A DNA stretch of 64,000 nt from JAIBJN01 sp963775395 (GTDB lineage Bacteria > Actinomycetota > Thermoleophilia > Gaiellales > Gaiellaceae), in contig CAVZIX010000017.1 in NCBI GenBank assembly GCA_963775395.1, positions 36,311 through 100,310 of the forward strand, given 5' to 3'. The translations under genes and the position numbers were made by a program. The notes beneath the pieces are model-generated. The model was not told where the DNA came from and searched no databases. It saw nothing but the letters and a program-made list of their open reading frames with translations. Within the stretch, counting starts at the first letter, position 1. Each line of letters opens with the position of its first letter. Shown here piece after piece: positions 23,246 to 31,510 of this stretch.

Positions 23246-24688
23246 ATGCAGGAGATCGAGACGAAGGCGTACCTCGCGAACGGCGCGCAGCCGGAGGCGG
23301 ACGAGGCGGTCGCCTGGGCGTTCGAGCAGAAGGCTCAGATGGTCGACCTCAAGTTCACCGACCTCTTCGGCGCCTGGCAGCACATGACGCTGCCAGTCAG
23401 CGCCTTCGGGACGTCGGCGTTCACCGAGGGGCTCGGCTTCGACGGCTCGTCGATACGCGGCTGGCAGGGCATCGCCGAGAGCGACCTCCTGCTCATGCCC
23501 GACCCGGCGAGCGCGGTGCTCGACCCGTTCACGGAGGCGTCGACCCTCTCGCTCGTGTGCGAGATCGCCGACCCGACGACGGGCGAGCCCTACGGTCGCG
23601 ACCCGCGGCGGATCGCCCGCCGCGCGGAGGAGCACCTCCACGAGACCGGGATCGCCGACACCGCGAACTTCGGGCCCGAGTGCGAGTTCTTCGTCTTCGA
23701 CGAGGTCTCCTACGAGCTCGCCCCCCACAAGGCGCACTACAGCGTCGACTCCGCCGAGGGCCACTGGAACTCAGGCGCGCCCGGCCTCGGCTACACCGTG
23801 CGCGAGAAGGGCGGGTACTTCCCGCCGGCACCGCACGACACACTGCACGACCTTCGCACGCAGATTGTCCTGACGCTCGAGCGCCTCGGGATCCCCTGCG
23901 AGTTCCACCACCACGAGGTCGCCTCTGCGGGCCAGTGCGAGGTCGACCTCCGCTACCAGAGCCTGACGCGGATGGCCGACCAGGTCATGACCTACAAGTA
24001 CGTCGTGCGGAACGTCGCCCGGCTGGCCGGGAAGAGCGCGACGTTCATGCCGAAGCCGATCTTCGGCGACAACGGCTCGGGGATGCACACGCACCAGTCG
24101 CTCTGGAAGGAGGGGACGCCGCTCTTCGCCGACAAGTCCGGCTACGCAGGCCTGTCGCAGCTCGCCCGCGCCTACGTGGGCGGCCTGCTCATGCATGCGC
24201 CCGCGCTGCTCGCCTTCTGCGCGCCGACGACGAACTCGTACCGCCGGCTCGTGCCCGGCTACGAGGCGCCGGTCAACCTCGTCTACTCACAGCGCAACCG
24301 CTCGGCGGCGATCCGCATCCCGATGTACTCGGACTCGGCGGCTGCCAAGCGGCTCGAGTTCCGCTGCCCGGACGCCACGGCGAACCCGTACCTCGCGTTC
24401 GCGGCCATGCTGATGGCCGGGCTGGACGGCATCGAGAAGGGCCTCGACCCCGGCGAGCCGGCGGACTTCGACCTTTTCGAGGAGGCACGCGGCGGCATCG
24501 CACAGGTGCCCGGCTCGCTCGGCGAGGCGCTCGACGCGCTCGAGCACGACCAGGAGTTCCTGCTCCGCGGCGATGTCTTCAGCGCAGAGGTGCTCCGCGC
24601 CTGGATCGACTACAAGCGCGAGAACGAGGTCGACGTCGTCGCCCTCAGGCCGCACCCGGCCGAGTTCTCGCTCTACTACGACGCCTGA
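23246..24688 (+). CDS. glnA: type I glutamine synthetase, beta-like, with Phe at the adenylylation site
   Basis: A second glutamine synthetase, 480 residues, closer in length and motifs to the beta class. It has LGFDGSSIRGWQ, NFGPECEFFVFDE, EFHHHEVASAGQCEVDLRY, MPKPIFGDNGSGMHTHQSLW and PGYEAPVNLVYSQRNRSAAI. In the region where E. coli has DKNLYDLPPEE with the adenylylated Tyr, this protein reads DFDLFEEARGG, so Phe411 replaces Tyr and adenylylation is not possible there. ATG 23246 follows AGAAGGAGG at a good distance. Control seems to lie instead in the leader terminator. Family members with side functions (for example gamma-glutamylpolyamine synthetases) exist, but catalytic motifs here are those of a true synthetase. 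Confidence 0.94.
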   Translation: MQEIETKAYLANGAQPEADEAVAWAFEQKAQMVDLKFTDLFGAWQHMTLPVSAFGTSAFTEGLGFDGSSIRGWQGIAESDLLLMPDPASAVLDPFTEASTLSLVCEIADPTTGEPYGRDPRRIARRAEEHLHETGIADTANFGPECEFFVFDEVSYELAPHKAHYSVDSAEGHWNSGAPGLGYTVREKGGYFPPAPHDTLHDLRTQIVLTLERLGIPCEFHHHEVASAGQCEVDLRYQSLTRMADQVMTYKYVVRNVARLAGKSATFMPKPIFGDNGSGMHTHQSLWKEGTPLFADKSGYAGLSQLARAYVGGLLMHAPALLAFCAPTTNSYRRLVPGYEAPVNLVYSQRNRSAAIRIPMYSDSAAAKRLEFRCPDATANPYLAFAAMLMAGLDGIEKGLDPGEPADFDLFEEARGGIAQVPGSLGEALDALEHDQEFLLRGDVFSAEVLRAWIDYKRENEVDVVALRPHPAEFSLYYDA

Positions 24689-24695
24689 CCGCCCG

Positions 24696-24723
24696 GAAGG
24701 GGGCGGGCTCCGGCTCGCCCCTT
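24696..24723. terminator. terminator between convergent glutamine synthetase and HNH genes
   Basis: A GC-rich inverted repeat (GAAGGGGGCGGGC, loop TCCG, GCTCGCCCCTTT) follows the glutamine synthetase stop by about seven bases. It ends in TTT on the plus strand and has AA on the other side, so it can serve both convergent genes. Confidence 0.6.
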
Positions 24724-24730
24724 TCGCGCT

Positions 24731-25231
24731 CTAGGCGTATGCGGCGAGGTAGGGCTGCCAGCGGTCCGGGATCCGGGATGCCGACAGCGTGACGAAGAGC
24801 GCAGGCGTGGGCGCGCGCGGCGTGACCTTCAGGCGCATCTCTATCTCCTCCGGCAGCCGGTTCCCTTTGCGCAGGTTGCAGGGCGCGCAGGAGGTGACGA
24901 CGTTCTCCCACACCGAGTCGCCGCCGCGCGACCTGGGGACGACGTGGTCGAGCGTGAGCCGGCCGGAAGACCCGCAGTAGACGCACCTGTGCCCGTCCCG
25001 GGCGAATAGCGCACGGCGCGAGATCTTCCGCTTCACGGCGCGCGGGACGCGAACGTAGTGGACGAGCCTGATCACGTGGGGCCACGGGAACGTGTCCTCG
25101 GCCGAGCGCAGCGGCTGCCGCAGCTGCTCGACCATCTCCGCCTTCCCCTTGTAGACGAGCACGTGCGCACGCCGGACCGTGCAGACGTTGAGGGGCTCGA
25201 AGCTCGCGTTCAGCACGAGAACCTGCTGCAT
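24731..25231 (-). CDS. HNH endonuclease family protein
   Basis: A 166-residue protein of the widespread actinobacterial/cyanobacterial HNH group. The N-terminal VLVLNASFEPLNV and RAHVLVYKGKAE precede the nuclease core, which has two CxxC knuckles (CVYCG and CAPCN) around LTLDHVVPRSRGG and WENVVTSC. The HNH fold binds a metal and cuts nucleic acid; the target in this subgroup is not known. ATG 25231 matches the family start (MQQVLVLNASFE). Confidence 0.9.
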   Translation of the reverse strand: MQQVLVLNASFEPLNVCTVRRAHVLVYKGKAEMVEQLRQPLRSAEDTFPWPHVIRLVHYVRVPRAVKRKISRRALFARDGHRCVYCGSSGRLTLDHVVPRSRGGDSVWENVVTSCAPCNLRKGNRLPEEIEMRLKVTPRAPTPALFVTLSASRIPDRWQPYLAAYA

Positions 25232-25269
25232 TGGCGCAAATCGTAGATGAGCGGACCGACTCCAGGAGG

Positions 25270-25677
25270 CTAGGGCCGCGGGAGCACGAGCTCGAGCAGA
25301 TCCTCCCCCGCCTGCACGAACCCGCGGCCGCGGTAGAAGGCCGACGCCCTGCGATCCCCGCTCGCCACGACGACCTGGAGCGAGAGCGCCCGCTCGGAGA
25401 TCGCAAACCCCTCCGCGAACTCGAGCAGCTGGCGCCCGATGCCCTCGGCCTCGTGCTCGGGGCTGACGAAGAGCTGGTCGACGCGGACGGCGTCGCCCGC
25501 ACGCTCGAGCGCAACGTAGCCGGCCGGGTCTCCCTCGAGCTCGGCGACAAAGACGGTCGCCCGCTCGAGCACCGCGAGCGTGCGGCTGTCGGCGCCGCGA
25601 TCGAGGCTCGCGAGCCCGAAGAGGAGCGGCTCGTCGTCGGGCCGGTAGGGGCGGATGTCCGCTTTCCGGTACGTCAT
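25270..25677 (-). CDS. GNAT family N-acetyltransferase
   Basis: A 135-residue acetyltransferase with the acetyl-CoA motif DQLFVSPEHEAEGIGRQLLE and the later ASAFYRGRGFVQAGE. Substrate unknown. Its ATG overlaps the stop of the DUF4446 gene by one base (TGATG), so the two are coupled. Confidence 0.88.
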   Translation of the reverse strand: MTYRKADIRPYRPDDEPLLFGLASLDRGADSRTLAVLERATVFVAELEGDPAGYVALERAGDAVRVDQLFVSPEHEAEGIGRQLLEFAEGFAISERALSLQVVVASGDRRASAFYRGRGFVQAGEDLLELVLPRP

Positions 25678-26162
25678 CAGGACTGAGCCATCGCGCGGTC
25701 GACGGCCTCCTGCTCCTCGGGCGAGAGCGCAACCGGCGCTTTGCCCCTGTCGAGCTGCTTCACGTAGATTCGCGCATAGTCGCGGCCCTGGATGGCGCTC
25801 ATGACGACGCCGGAGCGCCCACCGTCGAGAAAGGCAAGCGAGGCCGACTGGTGGCCCCCGGCGTCCTCGTAGGCGTTGTAACGGACGAGCGCCGTGTGGG
25901 AGAGGCATCCGTCCACCCGCCGGTCGATCCGCGCGAGCGCCGCGGCGAACTCGTCGACGACGCGGTGCAGGTCGTCGATCCTGGTCTGAAGCGAGACGGC
26001 GAAGTTGACGAGGTCGTCTGGTTTGGAGCCGAGGAGCACCTGCTGCGCCTTTCGCACGGCGCGCAGCTTGAGATAGAAGGCCAGCGAGAGAATGAGCGCG
26101 ACGACCGCCGCCGCTGCGGCGCCGATGGCGATCCAGGGGGCCGCGTCGGAGAGGTCCGACAT
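25677..26162 (-). CDS. DUF4446 family membrane-anchored protein
   Basis: A 161-residue protein with one N-terminal membrane helix (about residues 9-31), a coiled coil (LQTRIDDLHRVVDEFAAAL), and the family core VRYNAYEDAGGHQSASLAFLD then SGVVMSAIQGRDYARIYVK. The family is common in Firmicutes and Actinobacteria and has no assigned role. It ends with a pattern (LSPEEQEAVDRA) usual for the group. Confidence 0.85.
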   Translation of the reverse strand: MSDLSDAAPWIAIGAAAAAVVALILSLAFYLKLRAVRKAQQVLLGSKPDDLVNFAVSLQTRIDDLHRVVDEFAAALARIDRRVDGCLSHTALVRYNAYEDAGGHQSASLAFLDGGRSGVVMSAIQGRDYARIYVKQLDRGKAPVALSPEEQEAVDRAMAQS

Positions 26163-26185
26163 GGAGCCCTAGCCTAGCGCCGGCG

Positions 26186-27364
26186 CTAGTCCAACGTGAA
26201 GATGACCGGGTACTCCGCGGTGTTGTTGCCCTTGTTCGTCTCGCCCTGCACCGGCTCGACGTTGACCTGGAGCACCGTGCTCGTGGTGAACGCGAGCTCG
26301 CCGAAGTCGCGGAAGGTGAGGGTCTTCGTCTCGCCCGGGTTGATGACGTCGATCACCTGGCGCTTCTCGATCTGCGGATCCTGCAAGATCGTGAGGGTGA
26401 CCTCGACCTGCGTCTCCTGGCTGTCGCCCGAGTTCTGGACGAGCACCTGGATCGCGAGGTTGCTGCTCGACGTGATGGTGTTGTCCTCGGTCGGGGAGAG
26501 CTGCTGATCGCCGGGCTGGACGACTACACCCTGGATGCCGTTGCCGTGGAGGCCGCCCGCCTCGGGCGCTTGCGTGAGCCGTGCCACCGTCTGCTTCCAC
26601 TGCGTCGGGCTGCCGAACTCCGGGTTCTGGACGAACAGCGACGCCGGCACGGGCACGTTGGAGACGCCCTGCTCCTCGAGCACGGTCTCGGTGGGCGACT
26701 GGAACCCGTCCGCGTAGACGACGTCGCTCGCCACGAGCCGCTGGGCCTGTGAGGCCAGCAGCTGGCCGGACTCGTCCGCGTTGCTCGTCTGGGCCACCTG
26801 CTCGAGGGCGGTCGCCAGGCCGGCGAGGCCGTTGACCCGGAACTGCATCGTCTCGACGAGGCTTGCCTGCTGCTCGAGCAGCGGCCCCGGAGGCTCGAGC
26901 TCCTGCGAACGCCGCAGGATCTGCTCCTGCTGCTCCCGCAGCCCCTCGACGTCTTCGCGCAGCGCCTCCAGCGTGATCCCCGGGGTCGTCAGCTGCGTGT
27001 TGAGCTGGTTGCCGAGATCCTCGGACTGCGCCGCGATCGTGCTCACGGACTCGACGTAGTTCTCGTACGCGGAGACCTTCTGGTTGTTCCGGCAGCTGTT
27101 GACGACGAGGATGAGGATGACCGCGAGGACGATCGCGCCCGCGATCAGCACGCCCAGCCTGTAGAGCTGAGGCCCTCCGGGAGGGCTCGGCGGGCGCGTC
27201 GGGAGGCGCCGCCGCTTGCGCGGCCCGCCCTCTGGTCGCTGAGACGACTCGACGGTCGGCGACTCGTCGAAGAAGTCGAACTCGATGTCGCTCTGAGTCT
27301 CGGGTTTCTCTCGGTCGAACACGGGCCGCTCGGGGTCGAAGAAGCGGCCGAGTCTACCACCCAC
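26186..27364 (-). CDS. membrane-anchored protein with extracellular coiled coil and beta-rich domain
   Basis: Not assigned to a named family. After a cytoplasmic, Pro/Arg-rich region of about 75 residues there is one transmembrane helix (about residues 82-102), then a Gln/Glu-rich coiled coil and a C-terminal domain with alternating hydrophobic strands ending NTAEYPVIFTLD, which resembles CARDB-like adhesion modules. GTG 27364 gives 392 residues; a TTG at 27400 would add 12. It is divergent from the polytopic Ser/Thr kinase with only about 45 bases between them, so a link to the kinase and cell-wall cluster is possible but unproven. Confidence 0.72.
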   Translation of the reverse strand: MGGRLGRFFDPERPVFDREKPETQSDIEFDFFDESPTVESSQRPEGGPRKRRRLPTRPPSPPGGPQLYRLGVLIAGAIVLAVILILVVNSCRNNQKVSAYENYVESVSTIAAQSEDLGNQLNTQLTTPGITLEALREDVEGLREQQEQILRRSQELEPPGPLLEQQASLVETMQFRVNGLAGLATALEQVAQTSNADESGQLLASQAQRLVASDVVYADGFQSPTETVLEEQGVSNVPVPASLFVQNPEFGSPTQWKQTVARLTQAPEAGGLHGNGIQGVVVQPGDQQLSPTEDNTITSSSNLAIQVLVQNSGDSQETQVEVTLTILQDPQIEKRQVIDVINPGETKTLTFRDFGELAFTTSTVLQVNVEPVQGETNKGNNTAEYPVIFTLD

Positions 27365-27408
27365 CTCGGACTTTGCAGGACTTTCAGGAGCCAGCGCCAA
27401 GTGCCGGG

Positions 27409-29031
27409 GTGTCCGTGGAACACGCAGTCGCTCTCAGCGAGAACAACCTCGTTCTCGGTCGCTACCGCCCGCTGCGGCCGCTGGGAAGCGGCGGGGCAGG
27501 CTCGGTGTGGCTTGCCCGCGACGAGCAGGCCGACCGGGAGGTCGCCCTCAAGATCGTCGCGCGCGAGGGGAAGGCCGGCGCCAGGGCAGAGCGCGAGGTC
27601 GAGGCCGCGACCCGCCTCCGCCATCCGCGGTGCCTGCGGGCGCTTGCGCTCGCCCGCGACGAAGGCCACGTCTACGTCGCCTACCCCTTCATCTCGGGCT
27701 GCACATTGCGCGATGCCCTGCGCGGCGGCGCGCTCGACGACTGGAGCTCTGTCGAGGCCGCGGCTCAGATCCTCGAGGCGCTCGCCCACGCACACTCCAA
27801 GGGCGTGATCCACCGCGACGTCAAGCCGGCCAACGTCATGGTCGAGGACGCCGAGGAGGTCTCCATCCGGCTGCTCGACTTCGGGATGGCGCAGATCGAC
27901 GAGGCCGACACCCTGACCGCCGCGGGCGACGTGCCCGGGACGCTCGCCTACATCGCGCCGGAGCGGATGCGAGGGGCGGAGGCGACCGGCGCAGCGGACG
28001 TCTGGTCGCTGGGCGTGATCCTCTGGGAGGCGCTCGCCGGCCGTCATCCCTTCTGGGCGGTCTCGCCGCTCGAGACCGCGCGCCGGGTCGAACAGGGCGC
28101 CCAGCCGCTCGCCGAGCTGCGGCCGGACCTGCCGCGCAAGCTCAGCCGCGCGGTCGACCGCATGCTCGCGAACGACCCGGGAAAGCGCCCGACCGCGCGC
28201 CAGGCGCTCCATCTCCTGCGCTCGGTCGAGGAGGATCGCTCCGAACGCCGCCGCGCCGTCTCGTCCCCCGCACGCCTGCAGGAGCAGGGGCCGCACGCGG
28301 TCCTCGCCGCGGCGTTCGCGGGCGGCTCGGCGTTCCTGCTGCCCTTCTTCCCGGGCGGTTGGCCGTTCCTCCTGGGCGCCATCGCCGGGCTGCTCGCGCT
28401 CGTCAACCCACGCGTCGGGCTCGCAGCGGCGCTGGCGGTGCCCGTCCTTCCCCTGGGGAACGTGTCCCTCGGGCTCGCGCTGGCCTACGTGCCGCTTGCG
28501 ATCGCCTGGCTCGTCCTCTTCGCGCGCGACGCGCGCTCGGGGCTCCTCTTCGTGGCAGGGCCGGTGCTGGCGCTCCTCCACCTCCTGCCCCTGATGCCCG
28601 TGGTCGCGCTCCAGGCCCGCGGCGCCGTGAGACAGGCCGCGCTCGCCCTTGCGGGCGTGCTGGCGGCCGCCGGGACGGCGATCGCCGCCGGAGCACGACT
28701 GCCTCTGACCGGGCAGGACGCGCCGGGGACGACCAGCCTCCGAGGCACCGAAGGGCCTGCGGCGGCCTTCGACGCCGTCGCGAGCCTCCTCACGAGCCGG
28801 CCCACGATGCTCGCCGCGGCTCTCGTGGTCGTCGCGGCGACGCTGGCCGCGCGACCGGCCCGGGAGCACGGTCTCTGGGGCGTTGCAGGCTGGGGTGCGG
28901 GATACGTCGGGGCGCTGCTCCTCGCTCCGCTCGCGGTGGGCGGCGAGCCCGTCGCCGCCACCTGGGCTGTGCCCGCAGCCTGGCTCGCAACGGGTGCGCT
29001 GGCGTATCCGTTGCTTCGAGCGCGTCGTTAG
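27409..29031 (+). CDS. Ser/Thr protein kinase with a polytopic membrane C-terminus
   Basis: The first 280 residues form a eukaryotic-like kinase: glycine loop LGSGGAGSVWLA, the ATP Lys in VALKIV, catalytic loop HRDVKPANVMV, and DFGMAQ (DFG). Instead of the usual single helix and extracellular sensor, the rest carries about eight closely spaced hydrophobic segments with short loops and almost no extracellular domain. GTG 27409 gives 540 residues; GTG 27415 and TTG 27373 are alternatives. It precedes fhaA by 33 bases and therefore heads the cell-wall signalling cluster, in the place where actinobacteria often have pknA at the other end. Confidence 0.88.
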   Translation: MSVEHAVALSENNLVLGRYRPLRPLGSGGAGSVWLARDEQADREVALKIVAREGKAGARAEREVEAATRLRHPRCLRALALARDEGHVYVAYPFISGCTLRDALRGGALDDWSSVEAAAQILEALAHAHSKGVIHRDVKPANVMVEDAEEVSIRLLDFGMAQIDEADTLTAAGDVPGTLAYIAPERMRGAEATGAADVWSLGVILWEALAGRHPFWAVSPLETARRVEQGAQPLAELRPDLPRKLSRAVDRMLANDPGKRPTARQALHLLRSVEEDRSERRRAVSSPARLQEQGPHAVLAAAFAGGSAFLLPFFPGGWPFLLGAIAGLLALVNPRVGLAAALAVPVLPLGNVSLGLALAYVPLAIAWLVLFARDARSGLLFVAGPVLALLHLLPLMPVVALQARGAVRQAALALAGVLAAAGTAIAAGARLPLTGQDAPGTTSLRGTEGPAAAFDAVASLLTSRPTMLAAALVVVAATLAARPAREHGLWGVAGWGAGYVGALLLAPLAVGGEPVAATWAVPAAWLATGALAYPLLRARR

Positions 29032-29064
29032 AGTGCCCGGCGGGCACAATGGTGTCCGCTTCCT

Positions 29065-29853
29065 ATGAGCGTCCTGAGGAGCATCGAGCACCGGATCGAG
29101 TCGCTCGTCGAGGGCGTCTTCGGCCGCGCCTTCCGCACCCACGTGCAGCCGGTCGAGCTGGCACGGAAGCTGGCGAAGGAGATGGACGACGCCAAGACCG
29201 TCTCGGTCTCGCGCGTGTACGTCCCGAACGAGTACACGCTCTATCTCGCGCCGAGCGACCGCGACCAGTTCGGGAACTACGAGGACTCGCTCCTCACGGA
29301 GCTCTCCGACTACCTGTCGGAGCACGCCCGCCGCGAGGGCTACGCCCTGCTGACGACGCCCGTGGTGCTCATGGAGGAGGACGACGACCTGAGCGTCGGG
29401 GAGTTCGGGATCGCCACACGCATGGTTCAGCCCCAGCGCGGCCGGGCGGCCGCCGACGTTCCGCCAGAGGTCCAGCCGCAGGCGGTGCCGAGCGAGACGA
29501 AGATCTTCAAGCCGCCTGCCGCCGACACCGAAGCGGTGTCCTCCGAGGACGCCGCCGCGCTCGACCTCGCGCACGCTACCCCGGTACTCGTCGTGGGCGG
29601 CAAGCGCCACGAGCTCGCGAACCGCACTCTCGTGCTCGGGCGCTCACGCGACTGCGACATCTCGGTCGACGACCCCAACGTCTCGCGCCGGCATGCCGAG
29701 ATCAGGCAGGAGAACGGGGCCTACTGGATCGTCGATCTCGGCTCCACGAACGGGATCACGGTCAACGGGGAGCGCGTGAAGCGCGCGAAGCTCGAGCCGG
29801 ACGACAGCGTCGTGCTCGGAACCACCGAGCTTCGCTTCGAGCGCGGGTTCTGA
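29065..29853 (+). CDS. fhaA: FhaA-like protein with N-terminal DUF3662 and C-terminal FHA domain
   Basis: The 262-residue product has the FhaA N-terminal domain (SVLRSIEHRIESLVEGVFGRA, then QPVELARKLAKEMDDAK), a variable linker of about 70 residues, and a C-terminal FHA domain with LGRSRDCDISVDDPNVSRRH and DLGSTNGITVNGERV. FHA domains bind phosphothreonine. In mycobacteria FhaA binds phosphorylated MviN and acts in peptidoglycan synthesis. Gene order with fhaB, pstP, ftsW, pbpA and pknB supports the name. Confidence 0.93.
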   Translation: MSVLRSIEHRIESLVEGVFGRAFRTHVQPVELARKLAKEMDDAKTVSVSRVYVPNEYTLYLAPSDRDQFGNYEDSLLTELSDYLSEHARREGYALLTTPVVLMEEDDDLSVGEFGIATRMVQPQRGRAAADVPPEVQPQAVPSETKIFKPPAADTEAVSSEDAAALDLAHATPVLVVGGKRHELANRTLVLGRSRDCDISVDDPNVSRRHAEIRQENGAYWIVDLGSTNGITVNGERVKRAKLEPDDSVVLGTTELRFERGF

Positions 29854-29863
29854 GACCCACGGC

Positions 29864-30334
29864 GTGTCTGTCGAGCCAATCCTCATCGCGCTGCAGGCCG
29901 CCTTCATCGTCCTCCTCTACATCTTCATCTGGCGCGTCGTCCGCACGGCGGAACGAGGCCTGCCGGCCGCGCCCCAGGAGAGCTTCGTGCTCGCACCCGC
30001 CCAGGTGGCCCAGGCGCGGGCCGAAGCCGGGGTGGCGCCCGGGAAGCTGGTCGTCGTCCGCTCGAAGGTGATTCCGGTCGGCCGCGCCTTCGAGCCCGGG
30101 CCCGTGCCGATGACCTTCGGCCGCTCCGAGGACAACGTCGTGCCGCTCCCCGGCGACGACTACGCCTCGGGTCACCATGCGCGGGTCGAGAGCGGCCTCG
30201 ACGGGACCTGGGTCGTCGACCTCGGCTCGACGAACGGGACCTACGTCAACGGGGAGCGCGTCGACGGCCGGCGCAGGCTTCGCGAGGGCGATCGCCTGCA
30301 GGTAGGCGACACGGAGCTGGAGTACCAGCGATGA
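29864..30334 (+). CDS. fhaB: FhaB-like membrane protein with FHA domain
   Basis: A 156-residue protein with an N-terminal membrane helix (about residues 7-26) and a C-terminal FHA domain (FGRSEDNVVPLPGDDYASGHH and DLGSTNGTYVNGERV). It matches mycobacterial FhaB/FipA, which binds PknA/PknB-phosphorylated division proteins. Start GTG 29864. It overlaps the phosphatase gene by four bases (ATGA at 30331-30334). Confidence 0.92.
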   Translation: MSVEPILIALQAAFIVLLYIFIWRVVRTAERGLPAAPQESFVLAPAQVAQARAEAGVAPGKLVVVRSKVIPVGRAFEPGPVPMTFGRSEDNVVPLPGDDYASGHHARVESGLDGTWVVDLGSTNGTYVNGERVDGRRRLREGDRLQVGDTELEYQR

Positions 30335-31503
30335 GGCTCGGCGACAGCGCGGGAAGAACGGACGCCGGGCGCGTGCGTCGCCGCAACGAGGACAGCTTCG
30401 TTCTCGACCCTCCGCTCTTCGCCGTCGCCGACGGGATGGGCGGTGCGCAGGCGGGCGAGGTCGCGTCGCGCCTCGCGGCGGCCGCCTTCCGCGAGTACCA
30501 CGACGCCGACCGCCTGGAGCCCGCCGAGCGGGTCGAGGCCATCATCCAGGAGGCGAACCGGAGGATCTACGAGCGCGCGCGGACCGACTCCGAGGCCTCC
30601 GGCATGGGCACGACCGTCACCGCCGCGATCCTGACGAACGGGCGTGTCTCCATCGGTCACGTCGGCGACTCGCGCGCCTACCGGATCCGCAACGGCGAGC
30701 TGGAGCAGCTGACCGAGGACCACTCGCTCGTCGCCGACCTGATGCGGAGCGGCCGCCTCACGCCGGAGGAGGCCGACGCCCACCCGCAGCGCTCCGTGAT
30801 CACCCGCGCGCTCGGAACCGATGCGGACGTCGACGTCGACATGGTCACGATCGACGTCGAGCCGGGAGACCTCTTCCTCCTCTGCTCCGACGGTCTGACG
30901 ACGATGGTGCCCGAGGAGGACATCCTCAGGCTCGTCGAGGAGGCCGGTACGCTCGACGAGGCCGCCCGCAGCCTCGTCCGGGCGGCGAACTCGGGCGGGG
31001 GCGAGGACAACATCACGGTCGTTCTCTTCAAGGTCGAGGGCGACGAGGCGATCGAGGAGACCCTGGTCGCCTCGCCGCCGGCCGACACGGCCGAGGAGCC
31101 GAACGAGCTCGAGGACACGCTCACAGAAATGACGCCCGTCCAGGCGGCGGAGCCGGCCGCCCAGGAGCCGCGGCCGCGCCGCAGGCGGTCGCACTGGGGC
31201 CGGCGGATTCTCTGGGCCACGCTCGGCATCGCCTTCGTCGCGCTCATTCTCGGAGGGGCGCTGTTCGGGCTCTCCCGGGCGTATTTCGTCGGCGCCGACG
31301 AGGAAGGGAACATCACCGTCTACCAGGGAGTTCCATTCGACTTCAGCGACGGCGTGGGCCTCTACCGCGAGCGCTACGTCAGCCGCCTCCAGGCCGCCCA
31401 GCTCTCGCCGGAGGAGCGGGCGGGCCTCTTCGACCACCAGCTCGTCTCGTACGAGCGCGCCCTGGCGCGCGTGGCCGGCTACGAGGCAGAGGCCGTCCCC
31501 TGA
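30331..31503 (+). CDS. pstP: PP2C-type Ser/Thr protein phosphatase
   Basis: The metal-dependent phosphatase that reverses the action of the neighbouring kinases. It has GRVRRRNEDSF, ADGMGGAQAGEVAS, GHVGDSRAYRIRNG, LCSDGLT and GGGEDNITVVLF, the complete PP2C metal-binding set, in about 240 residues. An acidic linker, one membrane helix (about residues 290-313) and an external domain of about 75 residues follow, as in M. tuberculosis PstP. Confidence 0.95.
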   Translation: MRLGDSAGRTDAGRVRRRNEDSFVLDPPLFAVADGMGGAQAGEVASRLAAAAFREYHDADRLEPAERVEAIIQEANRRIYERARTDSEASGMGTTVTAAILTNGRVSIGHVGDSRAYRIRNGELEQLTEDHSLVADLMRSGRLTPEEADAHPQRSVITRALGTDADVDVDMVTIDVEPGDLFLLCSDGLTTMVPEEDILRLVEEAGTLDEAARSLVRAANSGGGEDNITVVLFKVEGDEAIEETLVASPPADTAEEPNELEDTLTEMTPVQAAEPAAQEPRPRRRRSHWGRRILWATLGIAFVALILGGALFGLSRAYFVGADEEGNITVYQGVPFDFSDGVGLYRERYVSRLQAAQLSPEERAGLFDHQLVSYERALARVAGYEAEAVP

Positions 31504-31510
31504 TCCGCCG

